From: Paenibacillus sp. BIHB 4019
GTDB taxonomy: Bacteria; Bacillota; Bacilli; Paenibacillales; Paenibacillaceae
NCBI RefSeq assembly: GCF_002741035.1
Contig: NZ_CP016808.1
Span: forward strand, 4,946,501 to 5,010,500
Reading direction: 5' to 3'
DNA: 64,000 nt
The position numbers and the translations under genes are program-made. Shown here one piece after another: positions 16,964-24,344 of this stretch. The notes under the pieces were generated by a model, which was not told the origin of the DNA, made no database searches, and saw only the letters and a list, made by a program, of their open reading frames with translations. How positions within the stretch are numbered: position 1 is the stretch's first letter; every line of letters starts with the position of its first letter.

Positions 16964-18919
16964 ATGAAGTTGCAGGAACAATTGCCCTTATGGAATCATG
17001 CGGCTATACGGGTGCTTGATGTTCGTCGGTCTATGCTGCGATTGGATGACCGTGTGCAAGGCTTCCGTTTGCCGGCGAGCGCCTTCTTGGTAGCTGTTGC
17101 TGGAGAGGCAAGAGTCCTCATTGACGGTACCGAGCATATCGTCGATCGCTGTTATGTGTGCCACGCTGGGAAAGGCGCAACGATCGACATTAACCAGGTC
17201 GCTGAGCCATTCGATTATTATATGATTTTTTATAAAGCCGTTCTCGCTGTGCCCAGCCGCAAAGAGCTGCTCAATGTGTATAGGGACAATAATCCTTTCC
17301 AAATGCAATATGGCTTTGCTCCTAACTATCCCCTCGGTGTCCTTGCGAAAATAGAGCAAATGCACACCTATTGGCTGCTGGATGCCCAATTGGAGAAATT
17401 CCATGTGCGAGCTATTTTTCACCAATTGGTGTACGACCTCCTGCTGCAGCTCCATGCGCATGAGGGAGCGCCGATGGCCCAGCCAAACTACGTTAGCCAG
17501 ACGATTCGGTTTATGGAGGAGCGTTATGCGGAGCCCATCAGCCTTCAGGATATAGCAAGTACCCTTCATTGCAGCGAAAGGCAGCTGCAGCGCTTATTTA
17601 AGGCGAAGCTGAGTATTGGGCCGCTTGAATATTTAATCCGAATCCGTATGGACCATGCGCAAGCGATGTTATTGAATACGAATTTACCGCTAAAGGCGAT
17701 CGCCGAATCGGTAGGTTACGGAGACAGTTATTATTTTAGCCGGGCTTTTAAGAAGTTTTGCGGTGTTTCCCCGCTTTATTTTAGGCAAAACCGTCGCATA
17801 AGTTCATCCTATGTGTCGGGATATTCCATTGGCTCCCGTCCTAATCTCTCCTATAATAATGAGCGTGATAATCATTATCAACATATTAGCGGGGGAGTTT
17901 TAGGAATGAATAGGAGCAAGGGGTCTATTTTAGCGGTCAGTTTGATGTTGAGCTTAATCTTGTTGCTGAGTGCATGTGCAACTGCGCCAGGCAATAGTTC
18001 AGGGAACAATACAGGGGGAGCAAGCCCAACGAGTGCCGTTTCAACCAATACAAACGCTGCGCAAACGGCACAACAAGCATATCCGGTCGTTATTAAACAT
18101 GCAAAGGGTGAAATAACGCTGGAGCAGCATCCTACGAAAATTGCGGTGCTTGATACTAAATTTGTGGACCAACTGGTGACGTTAAGCGAGCAGCCGGCGG
18201 GCAGTGTGAAAGCTGCGGCAGATAAAACCGATTTCCCTGAGTATTTATCCGAGAAGCTGACGGATGTTAAATTGCTTGGTACGAGGGATGAGCCGAATTT
18301 GGAAGCTATTGCTGCCATGGAGCCGGATTTAATCATTTGTACAGAGTTTCAAGAAAAAGTATATGATAGCTTGTCTAAAATAGCACCTACCATCATGCTC
18401 GATTTTGATGAAAATTGGCGCGATACCTTAACGACCTTCGGTAAAATTACAGGAAAATCGGAAGAAGCGAGTGCTGTTCTGGAAGCTTATAACGAGAAAA
18501 CAGTCAAGCTGAAGGAAGAGCTTAAGGCCAAGCTTGGAGACCAGAACGTTGCGCTCATTCGTCCACGTGATGAAGTCATACGGATTCATACGCCGAGCCA
18601 TCGCACAGGGGACATTTTATATAACGATCTAGGTTTGTCTGCTCCACAGCAGGTGCTCGATGAGAAGGATACGGCTTATCAAATTTCGTTTGAAGCTTTT
18701 CCAGAAGTAGGGGCAGACCATTATTTCCTCGTACATGATGACATGTTCAAGGAGGTCGTTGAGGAGTTCCAGCAGACTGAAACTTGGAAAAGTGTTGAAG
18801 CGGTGAAAAATAATCAAGTATATGAAGTAGATTCGAACATTTGGATTGCTTATTATGGGCCGATCGCGATTAATATGATTGTGGATAGAACTGCAGAAAT
18901 TTTCCTTGGAACGCGATAA
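16964..18919 (+). CDS. AraC regulator fused in frame to siderophore-binding lipoprotein
   Basis: 651 residues without any stop. Residues 1-170 form a ligand-binding N-terminal domain, and about 175-278 an AraC DNA-binding domain with two helix-turn-helix motifs (ISLQDIASTLHCSERQLQRLF; LKAIAESVGYGDSYYFSRAFK). A 35-residue linker follows, then from Met315 a lipoprotein signal (lipobox LSAC, Cys338) and a complete ferric-siderophore binding protein of the FeuA/FhuD kind. B. subtilis Btr also joins AraC to a siderophore-binding domain, but a lipoprotein signal in the middle is odd. The linker is encoded by promoter DNA with a perfect Fur box. ATG 16964 follows GGAAGGTG. It could be a transmembrane regulator or two genes that lost a stop. 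Confidence 0.8.
   Translation: MKLQEQLPLWNHAAIRVLDVRRSMLRLDDRVQGFRLPASAFLVAVAGEARVLIDGTEHIVDRCYVCHAGKGATIDINQVAEPFDYYMIFYKAVLAVPSRKELLNVYRDNNPFQMQYGFAPNYPLGVLAKIEQMHTYWLLDAQLEKFHVRAIFHQLVYDLLLQLHAHEGAPMAQPNYVSQTIRFMEERYAEPISLQDIASTLHCSERQLQRLFKAKLSIGPLEYLIRIRMDHAQAMLLNTNLPLKAIAESVGYGDSYYFSRAFKKFCGVSPLYFRQNRRISSSYVSGYSIGSRPNLSYNNERDNHYQHISGGVLGMNRSKGSILAVSLMLSLILLLSACATAPGNSSGNNTGGASPTSAVSTNTNAAQTAQQAYPVVIKHAKGEITLEQHPTKIAVLDTKFVDQLVTLSEQPAGSVKAAADKTDFPEYLSEKLTDVKLLGTRDEPNLEAIAAMEPDLIICTEFQEKVYDSLSKIAPTIMLDFDENWRDTLTTFGKITGKSEEASAVLEAYNEKTVKLKEELKAKLGDQNVALIRPRDEVIRIHTPSHRTGDILYNDLGLSAPQQVLDEKDTAYQISFEAFPEVGADHYFLVHDDMFKEVVEEFQQTETWKSVEAVKNNQVYEVDSNIWIAYYGPIAINMIVDRTAEIFLGTR
17829..17880 (+). 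promoter_or_regulatory. Internal Fur-controlled promoter inside the fusion frame
   Basis: TTGGCT (17829-17834) and TATAAT (17852-17857) are 17 bp apart. A perfect palindromic Fur box, TGATAATCATTATCA (17866-17880), covers the expected transcript start. It lies within the open frame, 26 bases before the lipoprotein start at 17906, which argues that the lipoprotein has its own iron-regulated transcript. Confidence 0.85.
17906..18919 (+). CDS. Nested ferric-siderophore ABC substrate-binding lipoprotein
   Basis: The same frame as the fusion, read from ATG 17906, gives 337 residues with a proper N-terminal lipoprotein signal: MNRSKGS, a hydrophobic core, and lipobox LSAC with the lipidated Cys at residue 24. 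Ribosome binding site GGGGGAG lies 8 bases upstream. The mature part has the class III binding protein fold: IAVLDTKFVDQLVTL, the EPDLIIC strand and a long linking helix (SEEASAVLEAYNEKTVKLKEEL). It would capture ferric siderophore at the membrane and hand it to an ABC permease that is not encoded nearby. This product is supported by its own promoter and Fur box, independent of what the fused form does. Confidence 0.85.
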   Translation: MNRSKGSILAVSLMLSLILLLSACATAPGNSSGNNTGGASPTSAVSTNTNAAQTAQQAYPVVIKHAKGEITLEQHPTKIAVLDTKFVDQLVTLSEQPAGSVKAAADKTDFPEYLSEKLTDVKLLGTRDEPNLEAIAAMEPDLIICTEFQEKVYDSLSKIAPTIMLDFDENWRDTLTTFGKITGKSEEASAVLEAYNEKTVKLKEELKAKLGDQNVALIRPRDEVIRIHTPSHRTGDILYNDLGLSAPQQVLDEKDTAYQISFEAFPEVGADHYFLVHDDMFKEVVEEFQQTETWKSVEAVKNNQVYEVDSNIWIAYYGPIAINMIVDRTAEIFLGTR

Positions 18920-18920
18920 T

Positions 18921-19706
18921 ATGCCGGTTAATCTTTCACCTGCACAGTGGAAAGAGCTTGAAGCCAGCTTCAAGTTTGCGCCTGAGAAAGAGGAACCGCC
19001 TGCTGCTCTTTCCATTGCAGCCCAAGACTTGCTAGACCTAGAGAAATGTAAGTCCTATCTGGATCGACTAGCAAGTGAAATAGGCGCGCCAACGAGAAGA
19101 GTAGCAGCATCCATGCTTGCGAAGCGCTATGCTTTTCTATACGTTGCACCTGTTTTGTATGCGATGACGGTATATAACAAGAGCTTGCTGTTAACGTTAA
19201 ATAACTGCCGACTGGCTTCGCCTGATGAAAGTGAAAGTAAGGTAAGCGGCTCCAAGTTTCCTAATTTGAGCATTGATGGACTGGAGATTTCTGAGCCAGA
19301 GGCGGGAAAGCGGCTCGAATGGCGGGAGCAGATGCTGCGTCAGCTATTTGCGGAGCATCTTTCACCTTTATTTCGTTCTTTATCTGCAGCTGGCAAAGTT
19401 CCGCTGGCGATTTTGTGGGAAAATGCATTTGTCCGTGTGGCTCCGCTATATGAGGAGGGTTTGGAGGAAGCAGAGGGCGAACCATCTGTTATACAGCGTC
19501 TTCATGACGACTTTAAGTTTTTGACAGAAACTGCACCAGCGGCCCTATTTGGAGAACGCCGCAACCCGCTTGCGAAGTTTGCAAAATCGGCCAAGGCAGG
19601 CAGGGCCGGAGAAATGTTGGCCTCTATTCGTCAAACCTGCTGCTTTTATTACGAAATGTCCTCAGAATACTGCAGAGCTTGCCCGAAGAAGCTCAATTGT
19701 TGTTGA
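18921..19706 (+). CDS. fhuF: FhuF-like ferric siderophore reductase
   Basis: 261 residues. The C-terminus carries CC-x9-C-x2-C and a final CC (CCFYYEMSSEYCRAC...CC), close to the [2Fe-2S] cysteine pattern of FhuF-type siderophore-iron reductases (classically CC-x10-C-x2-C). The rest resembles the IucA/IucC-FhuF fold with a conserved LWENAF segment. Such cytoplasmic proteins reduce siderophore-bound Fe(III) to release iron. Its ATG 18921 lies one base after the stop of the lipoprotein gene, so it should be on the same Fur-regulated transcript. The last base pairs run into a strong terminator after 90 bases. Confidence 0.82.
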   Translation: MPVNLSPAQWKELEASFKFAPEKEEPPAALSIAAQDLLDLEKCKSYLDRLASEIGAPTRRVAASMLAKRYAFLYVAPVLYAMTVYNKSLLLTLNNCRLASPDESESKVSGSKFPNLSIDGLEISEPEAGKRLEWREQMLRQLFAEHLSPLFRSLSAAGKVPLAILWENAFVRVAPLYEEGLEEAEGEPSVIQRLHDDFKFLTETAPAALFGERRNPLAKFAKSAKAGRAGEMLASIRQTCCFYYEMSSEYCRACPKKLNCC

Positions 19707-19795
19707 CAAAAGGGCAGGGTAACTAGACGATTGCAAATTCAATCGTTGAAGATTCATGTGTGGATCCTAGGGATACGATAATAAGTTTCAGCAGA

Positions 19796-19834
19796 AAAGC
19801 TGCTATCGGTATGGTACCGATAGCAGCTTTTTTT
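19796..19834. terminator. Strong bidirectional terminator
   Basis: A perfect 16-bp stem (19796-19811 with 19815-19830, loop TGG) is flanked by A and T runs. It ends the siderophore operon and also the converging gene at 19841. Confidence 0.93.
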
Positions 19835-19840
19835 GCTTTT

Positions 19841-20584
19841 TTAATTTAACTTAATTGCAGTAAGACTGCCGTTTGTCTTGAAATCCGTTGTATAGGAAAC
19901 GGTAGTGGTGGCGGAGAAGGTGCCCGTTGGTCCAGTGATGGTTATCGTAGGAGCGGAGGAATAGCCTGCACCTGCATTTGTGATTTTGATTCCGGTCACT
20001 TTGCCGTTCGTTAATAGGGTTGTAGCGGTCGCCGCCGTATGCGTCCATAACTCGCCCTTGCTGCCGTTATAGCGGTAGTAGTTCGATACCTCATCCAGAC
20101 GGTCGTTGGTAATGCCATAGGGAGCAAGCACCTTGAGCAGAGCGGCTTTATTGGATTGTGCCTGCTCAGAGGTAGGGCCGCCGCTTTCGGTGCCCGCAGG
20201 TGTTACACCGCTGAAAGCTTCACGGAATACTTCGGTAGATACGCCAAGCGCGGCAGCTATGAGTACAACGGGTCGGCCATGATCCACAGAATCGGTGTCA
20301 AAACCGCCTTCGATCGAGATGGTATAACCGTTCTGATCGGTTGTGCTGATGCCCGTTCCCGATCCAGACCCGGCATGAGCGGATGGCTTAGCTTTTTCAG
20401 AAACCGGGGAGGAGGGGGGATGTTTGTCCGGTTTTTTCTGCTTATGGACTTGGGCTGGAGTTGTTGCCTCATTCGTCTTATTGTCGGGGTTGGCATTACT
20501 GCCGTTGGCCGTGGTCAATTGAACGGCACCTGCACTCACCGCAAGCAGGATCAGCAGGGTGACGATCGTTTTTTTGGCTTTCAT
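19841..20584 (-). CDS. Secreted protein of unknown function
   Basis: 247 residues. The N-terminus MKAKKTIVTLLILLAVSAGAVQL is a typical Sec signal peptide. Residues 30-85 are a low-complexity, Pro/Lys/Thr/Ser-rich spacer, as in wall-associated proteins. The middle (ISIEGGFDTDSVDHGRPVVLIAAALGVSTEVFREAFSGV ... APYGITNDRLDEVSNYYRY) may be a small helical domain. The end contains ITNAGAGYSSAPTITITG, a glycine-tyrosine motif common in secreted and phage-tail repeat proteins, here in one copy. I do not recognise a family with a known role. GGGGGAAGCTCC-type site precedes ATG 20584 on the minus strand. No partner gene is adjacent. Confidence 0.75.
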   Translation of the reverse strand: MKAKKTIVTLLILLAVSAGAVQLTTANGSNANPDNKTNEATTPAQVHKQKKPDKHPPSSPVSEKAKPSAHAGSGSGTGISTTDQNGYTISIEGGFDTDSVDHGRPVVLIAAALGVSTEVFREAFSGVTPAGTESGGPTSEQAQSNKAALLKVLAPYGITNDRLDEVSNYYRYNGSKGELWTHTAATATTLLTNGKVTGIKITNAGAGYSSAPTITITGPTGTFSATTTVSYTTDFKTNGSLTAIKLN

Positions 20585-20719
20585 AGGGGGAAGCTCCTCT
20601 CAAATGGGGGGATGTTGTTCTGGACTTAGATTAATATAGCTATGTGTCAGGAAGATGTTGAGAGAGAATGGGGGATGGAAACGCCAACCAATCATGATTT
20701 TTGCATGTGCGGCCACATA

Positions 20720-20760
20720 AAAATACACCCTCGCAAACTTAAAGCGCGAAAGTGTATTTT
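20720..20760 (-). terminator. Terminator-like hairpin after the arginase-like gene
   Basis: AAAATACAC (20720-20728) pairs with GTGTATTTT (20752-20760), with a partial inner stem. On the minus strand it lies 45 bases behind the stop of the gene at 20806 and ends in a T-rich stretch. Confidence 0.6.
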
Positions 20761-20805
20761 ATGATTAAGCAGAATAGTGTTCTATTATAATTACCGATGA
20801 AGACT

Positions 20806-21720
20806 CTACTGATTAAAAATAGGAATCTCTCCGAGCAGATTTTTCAAGTTAATCGCATCCCACGGCAAATGTTCCGTTATGCCTAATCCAACTACATCTG
20901 TTTCTTCAGATAGTTGTTTAATTAGCTGTAGAAGTTGAGGCATTTGCATCGTTCCCGCAGGAGAATAAGGATAAGGGGCTTCTGGATTCGCGAACAATAA
21001 AGAACGAAATGCTTTGGGATCAAGCACATCTAAATCGAGATGTATCGCTAAGTGCTTAATGCCGCTTTCTTTAATCCACTTCTTTATAGATTCCGTGCTG
21101 CTTAATAGCTCAGCGGTGCCTGCGGTTTTAATACCTAGTCTTTGAATCATTTCGGTGTCTGATTCGACAGGGGCTATTCCTAGTCTTTGAAATGCTTCTG
21201 AAATTACTTCAAACTCCTGCTCTGTTGGAGCTGCTAATCCCGCAATAAAGACATTTTCAGGCTTTAGAGGGATTTTCACATGTTTGGCGAACTCCTCATC
21301 CCCTTCTCCCAACAAATTCCCAAGCGGCAAAGTATGTCCGTTATCATAGCCCACATATCTAACTAGATCACTATGAGCATCGATCCAAATTAAGCCTAAT
21401 TCCCCGCCGTAGCGTTCGTTCAAATAGGCAAATGGGGCTTGTTCGACTAAGCAGTCGCCACCAAACATGATAATGCGATCTGGCTTATGAGCATTAATGA
21501 TATGCTGAGCAGCCTCTAATTGTTCAAGCAGCTGTTGTCTCCCTTTTATACCGTTCTCGTTTTCAAGCGGAGTGCCATTATATGCCTGCACGGGCACATG
21601 AATAAGGGGTTGATCATTGTCCGGAGCTAGCCAAGCGAGCAGTTCGGCTCCAAAAGAATAGTTAGGGTTGTCGCCGCCTTGCCATTGTGGCATTAACAGG
21701 CGTATTGTTTTATTAGTCAT
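20806..21720 (-). CDS. Arginase/ureohydrolase-family protein with altered metal site
   Basis: 304 residues with the ureohydrolase fold. The Mn-binding motifs are recognisable: WIDAHSD (112-118) and HLDLDVLDP (227-235, with Asp229 and Asp231). The first motif, normally GGDH, reads GGDC (87-90), so one Mn ligand His is replaced by Cys. The enzyme would hydrolyse a guanidino or amidino compound, but true arginase activity is doubtful. It is divergent from an HxlR regulator, and the operator at 21778 lies between them, so HxlR control is likely. The start ATG 21720 has AGGAGA upstream on the minus strand. Confidence 0.82.
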   Translation of the reverse strand: MTNKTIRLLMPQWQGGDNPNYSFGAELLAWLAPDNDQPLIHVPVQAYNGTPLENENGIKGRQQLLEQLEAAQHIINAHKPDRIIMFGGDCLVEQAPFAYLNERYGGELGLIWIDAHSDLVRYVGYDNGHTLPLGNLLGEGDEEFAKHVKIPLKPENVFIAGLAAPTEQEFEVISEAFQRLGIAPVESDTEMIQRLGIKTAGTAELLSSTESIKKWIKESGIKHLAIHLDLDVLDPKAFRSLLFANPEAPYPYSPAGTMQMPQLLQLIKQLSEETDVVGLGITEHLPWDAINLKNLLGEIPIFNQ

Positions 21721-21777
21721 GTTTTGTTCTCCTTTACGTCAAAGTAAGGCTAGTATAAACTGAACGTAAATTAAAAC

Positions 21778-21806
21778 GTAGTACGCACTTTATGGATAGG
21801 TACTAC
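21778..21806. promoter_or_regulatory. HxlR operator between arginase-like and HxlR genes
   Basis: GTAGTAC (21778-21784) and GTACTAC (21800-21806) are perfect inverted arms. The segment AGTACGCACTTTA (21780-21792) is identical to part of the operator at 15901-15935 read on the other strand. The site lies 20 bases before the HxlR start and 57 bases before the arginase-like start, placed to control both. Confidence 0.8.
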
Positions 21807-21825
21807 CCGAAAGGATAGTGTGAAT

Positions 21826-22167
21826 ATGAGTATGGCTGAATATAGAGGGAAAGTTAAAAATATTCAAGATACACCTTTTGGTTATACAGTGTCAGTTATT
21901 GGTGGTAAATGGAAAATGGTTATCATTTATCTTCTGGCAGAAAACCAGCCGGTTCGCTTTAATGATCTGAAAAGACAGATAGGAACGATTACTTATAAAA
22001 CATTGAGTTCACACCTTAAAGAATTGGAAGCGGACGGTTTGGTGAATCGGAAAGAGTATCCTCAGGTTCCGCCTAAAGTCGAATACAGTCTTACCGATAA
22101 AGCGGAAACGCTATTACCCGTTTTGGAACAGCTATGTGAATGGGGAGAAAAAAACCAAAATAATTAA
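21826..22167 (+). CDS. HxlR-family winged-helix regulator
   Basis: 113 residues, a typical HxlR length. The wHTH core reads GYTVSVIGGKWKMVIIYLLAENQPVRFNDLKRQIGTITYKTLSSHLKELEADGLVNRKEY, followed by the wing and a dimer helix. The N-terminal redox cysteine of YodB/HypR-type members is absent; the only Cys is near the C-terminus (EQLCEW). It may therefore sense a ligand or use that distal Cys. ATG 21826 is chosen over GTG 21820 because AAGGAT is 9 bases upstream. Operators next to itself and at 15901 suggest it controls itself, the arginase-like gene and the NAD(P)H oxidoreductase. Confidence 0.9.
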   Translation: MSMAEYRGKVKNIQDTPFGYTVSVIGGKWKMVIIYLLAENQPVRFNDLKRQIGTITYKTLSSHLKELEADGLVNRKEYPQVPPKVEYSLTDKAETLLPVLEQLCEWGEKNQNN

Positions 22168-22829
22168 ATCCATTTCAGTTGCCAGATAGGCGTATTTGCA
22201 AACCGGAGCCGTGTTGCAGCGCCTTGTGTAGCGCTTATTCGAGGACACTCTCATCTGACTCATCTGACGATTAAAGATTTACGGAAGCGAAGCATGCCAT
22301 TGTGGTTTAAACATTATTGCGGAGTACACTAATGCTGAAAAACTAATGCTGAAAACACTAAAGTGTAGAAAACGCAGCCTGGGGACGCTCAACTCTTTTC
22401 TGAAGGACTGAGGTTCCGCTATTGTGGCTTTTAATCCGGTTTCGGACCTTTTGCGGACAGGAAATCCGCTATTGCCCACATCATCCCCTCAAAATGGCTT
22501 CTGGCAGCACATTAGCGTCTCCTGAGTCCGAATCCTGTGCCAAAACCCGTGATTCTATTGAAATAGCCGCCTCTGTGTCCGCCAAGTCGATCATTGTGCA
22601 GCGAGGGGGTAAACCCCTGAAAAGCAGCGCATAAGAAATGAAGTACCTAAAGCACATAAAGCTACCTTTCGGTCCTTATGTTTTAATACATATCCATGAG
22701 GGATGGCATTTCCCGCAGTAGAGGCAATACGTTTGAGACTAAATTCGGCTTGGATTTAGCTCGTTCATGTTTGCATACACGCCCTAGGCGTGGGCTATTT
22801 AATACTTACTTAAGTAGCCATACGATTGC
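22168..22829. other. 660-base non-coding stretch with short internal repeats
   Basis: No gene is supported here. CTAATGCTGAAAA occurs twice in a row near 22329-22356, and TCCGCTATTG recurs exactly 50 bases apart (22415 and 22465) in a segment rich in TCCG/GCGGA words (22405-22630). This looks like intergenic repeat material of the kind seen scattered in Paenibacillus genomes, but only one copy is in the window. A palindrome CACGCC-CTA-GGCGTG lies near 22779-22793. Confidence 0.45.
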
Positions 22830-22858
22830 AAAGAAAAGTGCCAGCCAGATGCTGGCTG
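22830..22858 (-). terminator. Terminator for the minus-strand two-component operon
   Basis: CAGCCAG and CTGGCTG form a 7-bp stem with loop ATG (22842-22858). On the minus strand it is followed by CTTTTCTT, and it lies about 75 bases behind the histidine kinase gene. Confidence 0.65.
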
Positions 22859-22934
22859 ACCCTAATTAATTGGCAGACGCTAAGATGGCTAGTCTCCTAA
22901 ATGGCTGGACGCCCCGAAACGGCCTAACGAATGG

Positions 22935-24344
22935 CTACGGCTGCTTAGGGAGTAGTAGCTGAAACGTCGTTCCCTGCGGTGTGCTGTGCTTCAAATTCAG
23001 CTGGCCGCCCATGGCAATGGCAAGCATTCGGCTGTAGGTCAGACCGAGGCCGAGGCCGCCGACAGCAAGCTTTTTACGCTCACCGCGAAAGTATCGCTCG
23101 AAAATATTTTTTTGCTCCTCTTCCGATATGCCTGGACCGTTATCCTGCACGATTATTTCATAGCTGCCAGCTGGAAATTGCGAAAGGGAGACATGAATGA
23201 AGCCTTGGCCTTGCAGCGCTTGCCTGCTATTGTTCAGCAAATTCACAATAATTTGCTGAATGCGGCTGGCATCTCCGACAGCCAGGAAAGCACCGTTTGG
23301 AATATCGGCTGATAGCTCGAGCCCCTCTACAGGATCCAGCAGTCCCCATTGGTATACAATTTCGCCAACTAGCTTGCCGAGATCAAGCGTGTCCTGGCGG
23401 ACGCTGATTTTGCCGGAAGCGAAGGCATTGAAATCAAGCAGATCAGTGACCATATGCTGAAGCCTGCGTGTCTGCTGCAAGGAAATTTCCAGAAATTCCT
23501 CTGCTTCCTCCTCCGCAACCACTTGATCGCGAACGGCATGAATCAGGCCATGAATGGAGGAAATCGGTGTTTTCAGCTCATGGGTCACGCCGGCAAGCAG
23601 CTCCGTCCGCAGCTCTTCCAATGTGCCCAGGCGCGCAGCCATCGTCTGGAACGACACCAGCAGGTCGTGTATTTCCTTTTCCTTCACAGGGTTAGGTACG
23701 ACTACCTGATAATTGCCAGCCTCCATCTGATTCAGCGCTTCAGCAAGCTGCTTAATCGGCCTTCTTAAATTTCGCGACAGAAAGTAGATGATAAGCCAGC
23801 CCAGCAAGCCTGAGCCAAGCAGCAGTGAACCGATGAGGCCGTAATTCTGATTAACATGGACTAACTCCTTGTAGTCGTAAGAAATGGCAACCGATCCGAT
23901 GGGCTCCTCTTTGTTTTTGCCCCATATTGGCGTGGTCAGCGTATATTGATCATCTGATAGGGTGACATTCAACTCACCCGAAAGTGGAGGGAGCGGTGGA
24001 GCAGCATCTCTGTCTCTGGGACCCTGTTTAATAAAAATAGCGGTCCCGTTATGATCAAATACGCGCAATGAAAATTGTCCCGGCAGCGAGTAGCGGCGCT
24101 GGGTGCGGTCGATCCATTCATAGAAATGGCCCGGAATGACGATTTGTCCACTTTCTTGGCTGACATACTGCGAGGCGACCTGTGCAAAGGCTTTGAGATT
24201 TTGCTTCCGCTCATGCAGCGTCTCCTGGCGAATCCAGAAAATCGATACCAAACCAATGATAAGCAGCCCTATGAATAAGGTGAGCACATAGCGAAAAGTC
24301 CAGCGGCTGAGCAGCGTTTGGCGGCGATTATTGGGTGTTGGCAT
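22935..24344 (-). CDS. Sensor histidine kinase, HAMP-HisKA-HATPase
   Basis: 469 residues. Membrane helices near 18-38 and 167-189 enclose an extracellular sensor loop; then a HAMP domain, HisKA with phospho-acceptor His255 (VTHELKTP) and HATPase with DNGPGISEEE, GLGLGLTYSRMLA. A classical OmpR-type membrane kinase. Its start overlaps the end of the response regulator gene by 17 bases, so the two are co-translated. The stimulus is unknown, and no obvious target gene is adjacent. A terminator follows. Confidence 0.94.
   Translation of the reverse strand: MPTPNNRRQTLLSRWTFRYVLTLFIGLLIIGLVSIFWIRQETLHERKQNLKAFAQVASQYVSQESGQIVIPGHFYEWIDRTQRRYSLPGQFSLRVFDHNGTAIFIKQGPRDRDAAPPLPPLSGELNVTLSDDQYTLTTPIWGKNKEEPIGSVAISYDYKELVHVNQNYGLIGSLLLGSGLLGWLIIYFLSRNLRRPIKQLAEALNQMEAGNYQVVVPNPVKEKEIHDLLVSFQTMAARLGTLEELRTELLAGVTHELKTPISSIHGLIHAVRDQVVAEEEAEEFLEISLQQTRRLQHMVTDLLDFNAFASGKISVRQDTLDLGKLVGEIVYQWGLLDPVEGLELSADIPNGAFLAVGDASRIQQIIVNLLNNSRQALQGQGFIHVSLSQFPAGSYEIIVQDNGPGISEEEQKNIFERYFRGERKKLAVGGLGLGLTYSRMLAIAMGGQLNLKHSTPQGTTFQLLLPKQP

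Noticed and set aside
22779..22793. Palindrome CACGCC-CTA-GGCGTG as an operator
   Set aside because: It is far from any start codon and no second copy exists in the window.
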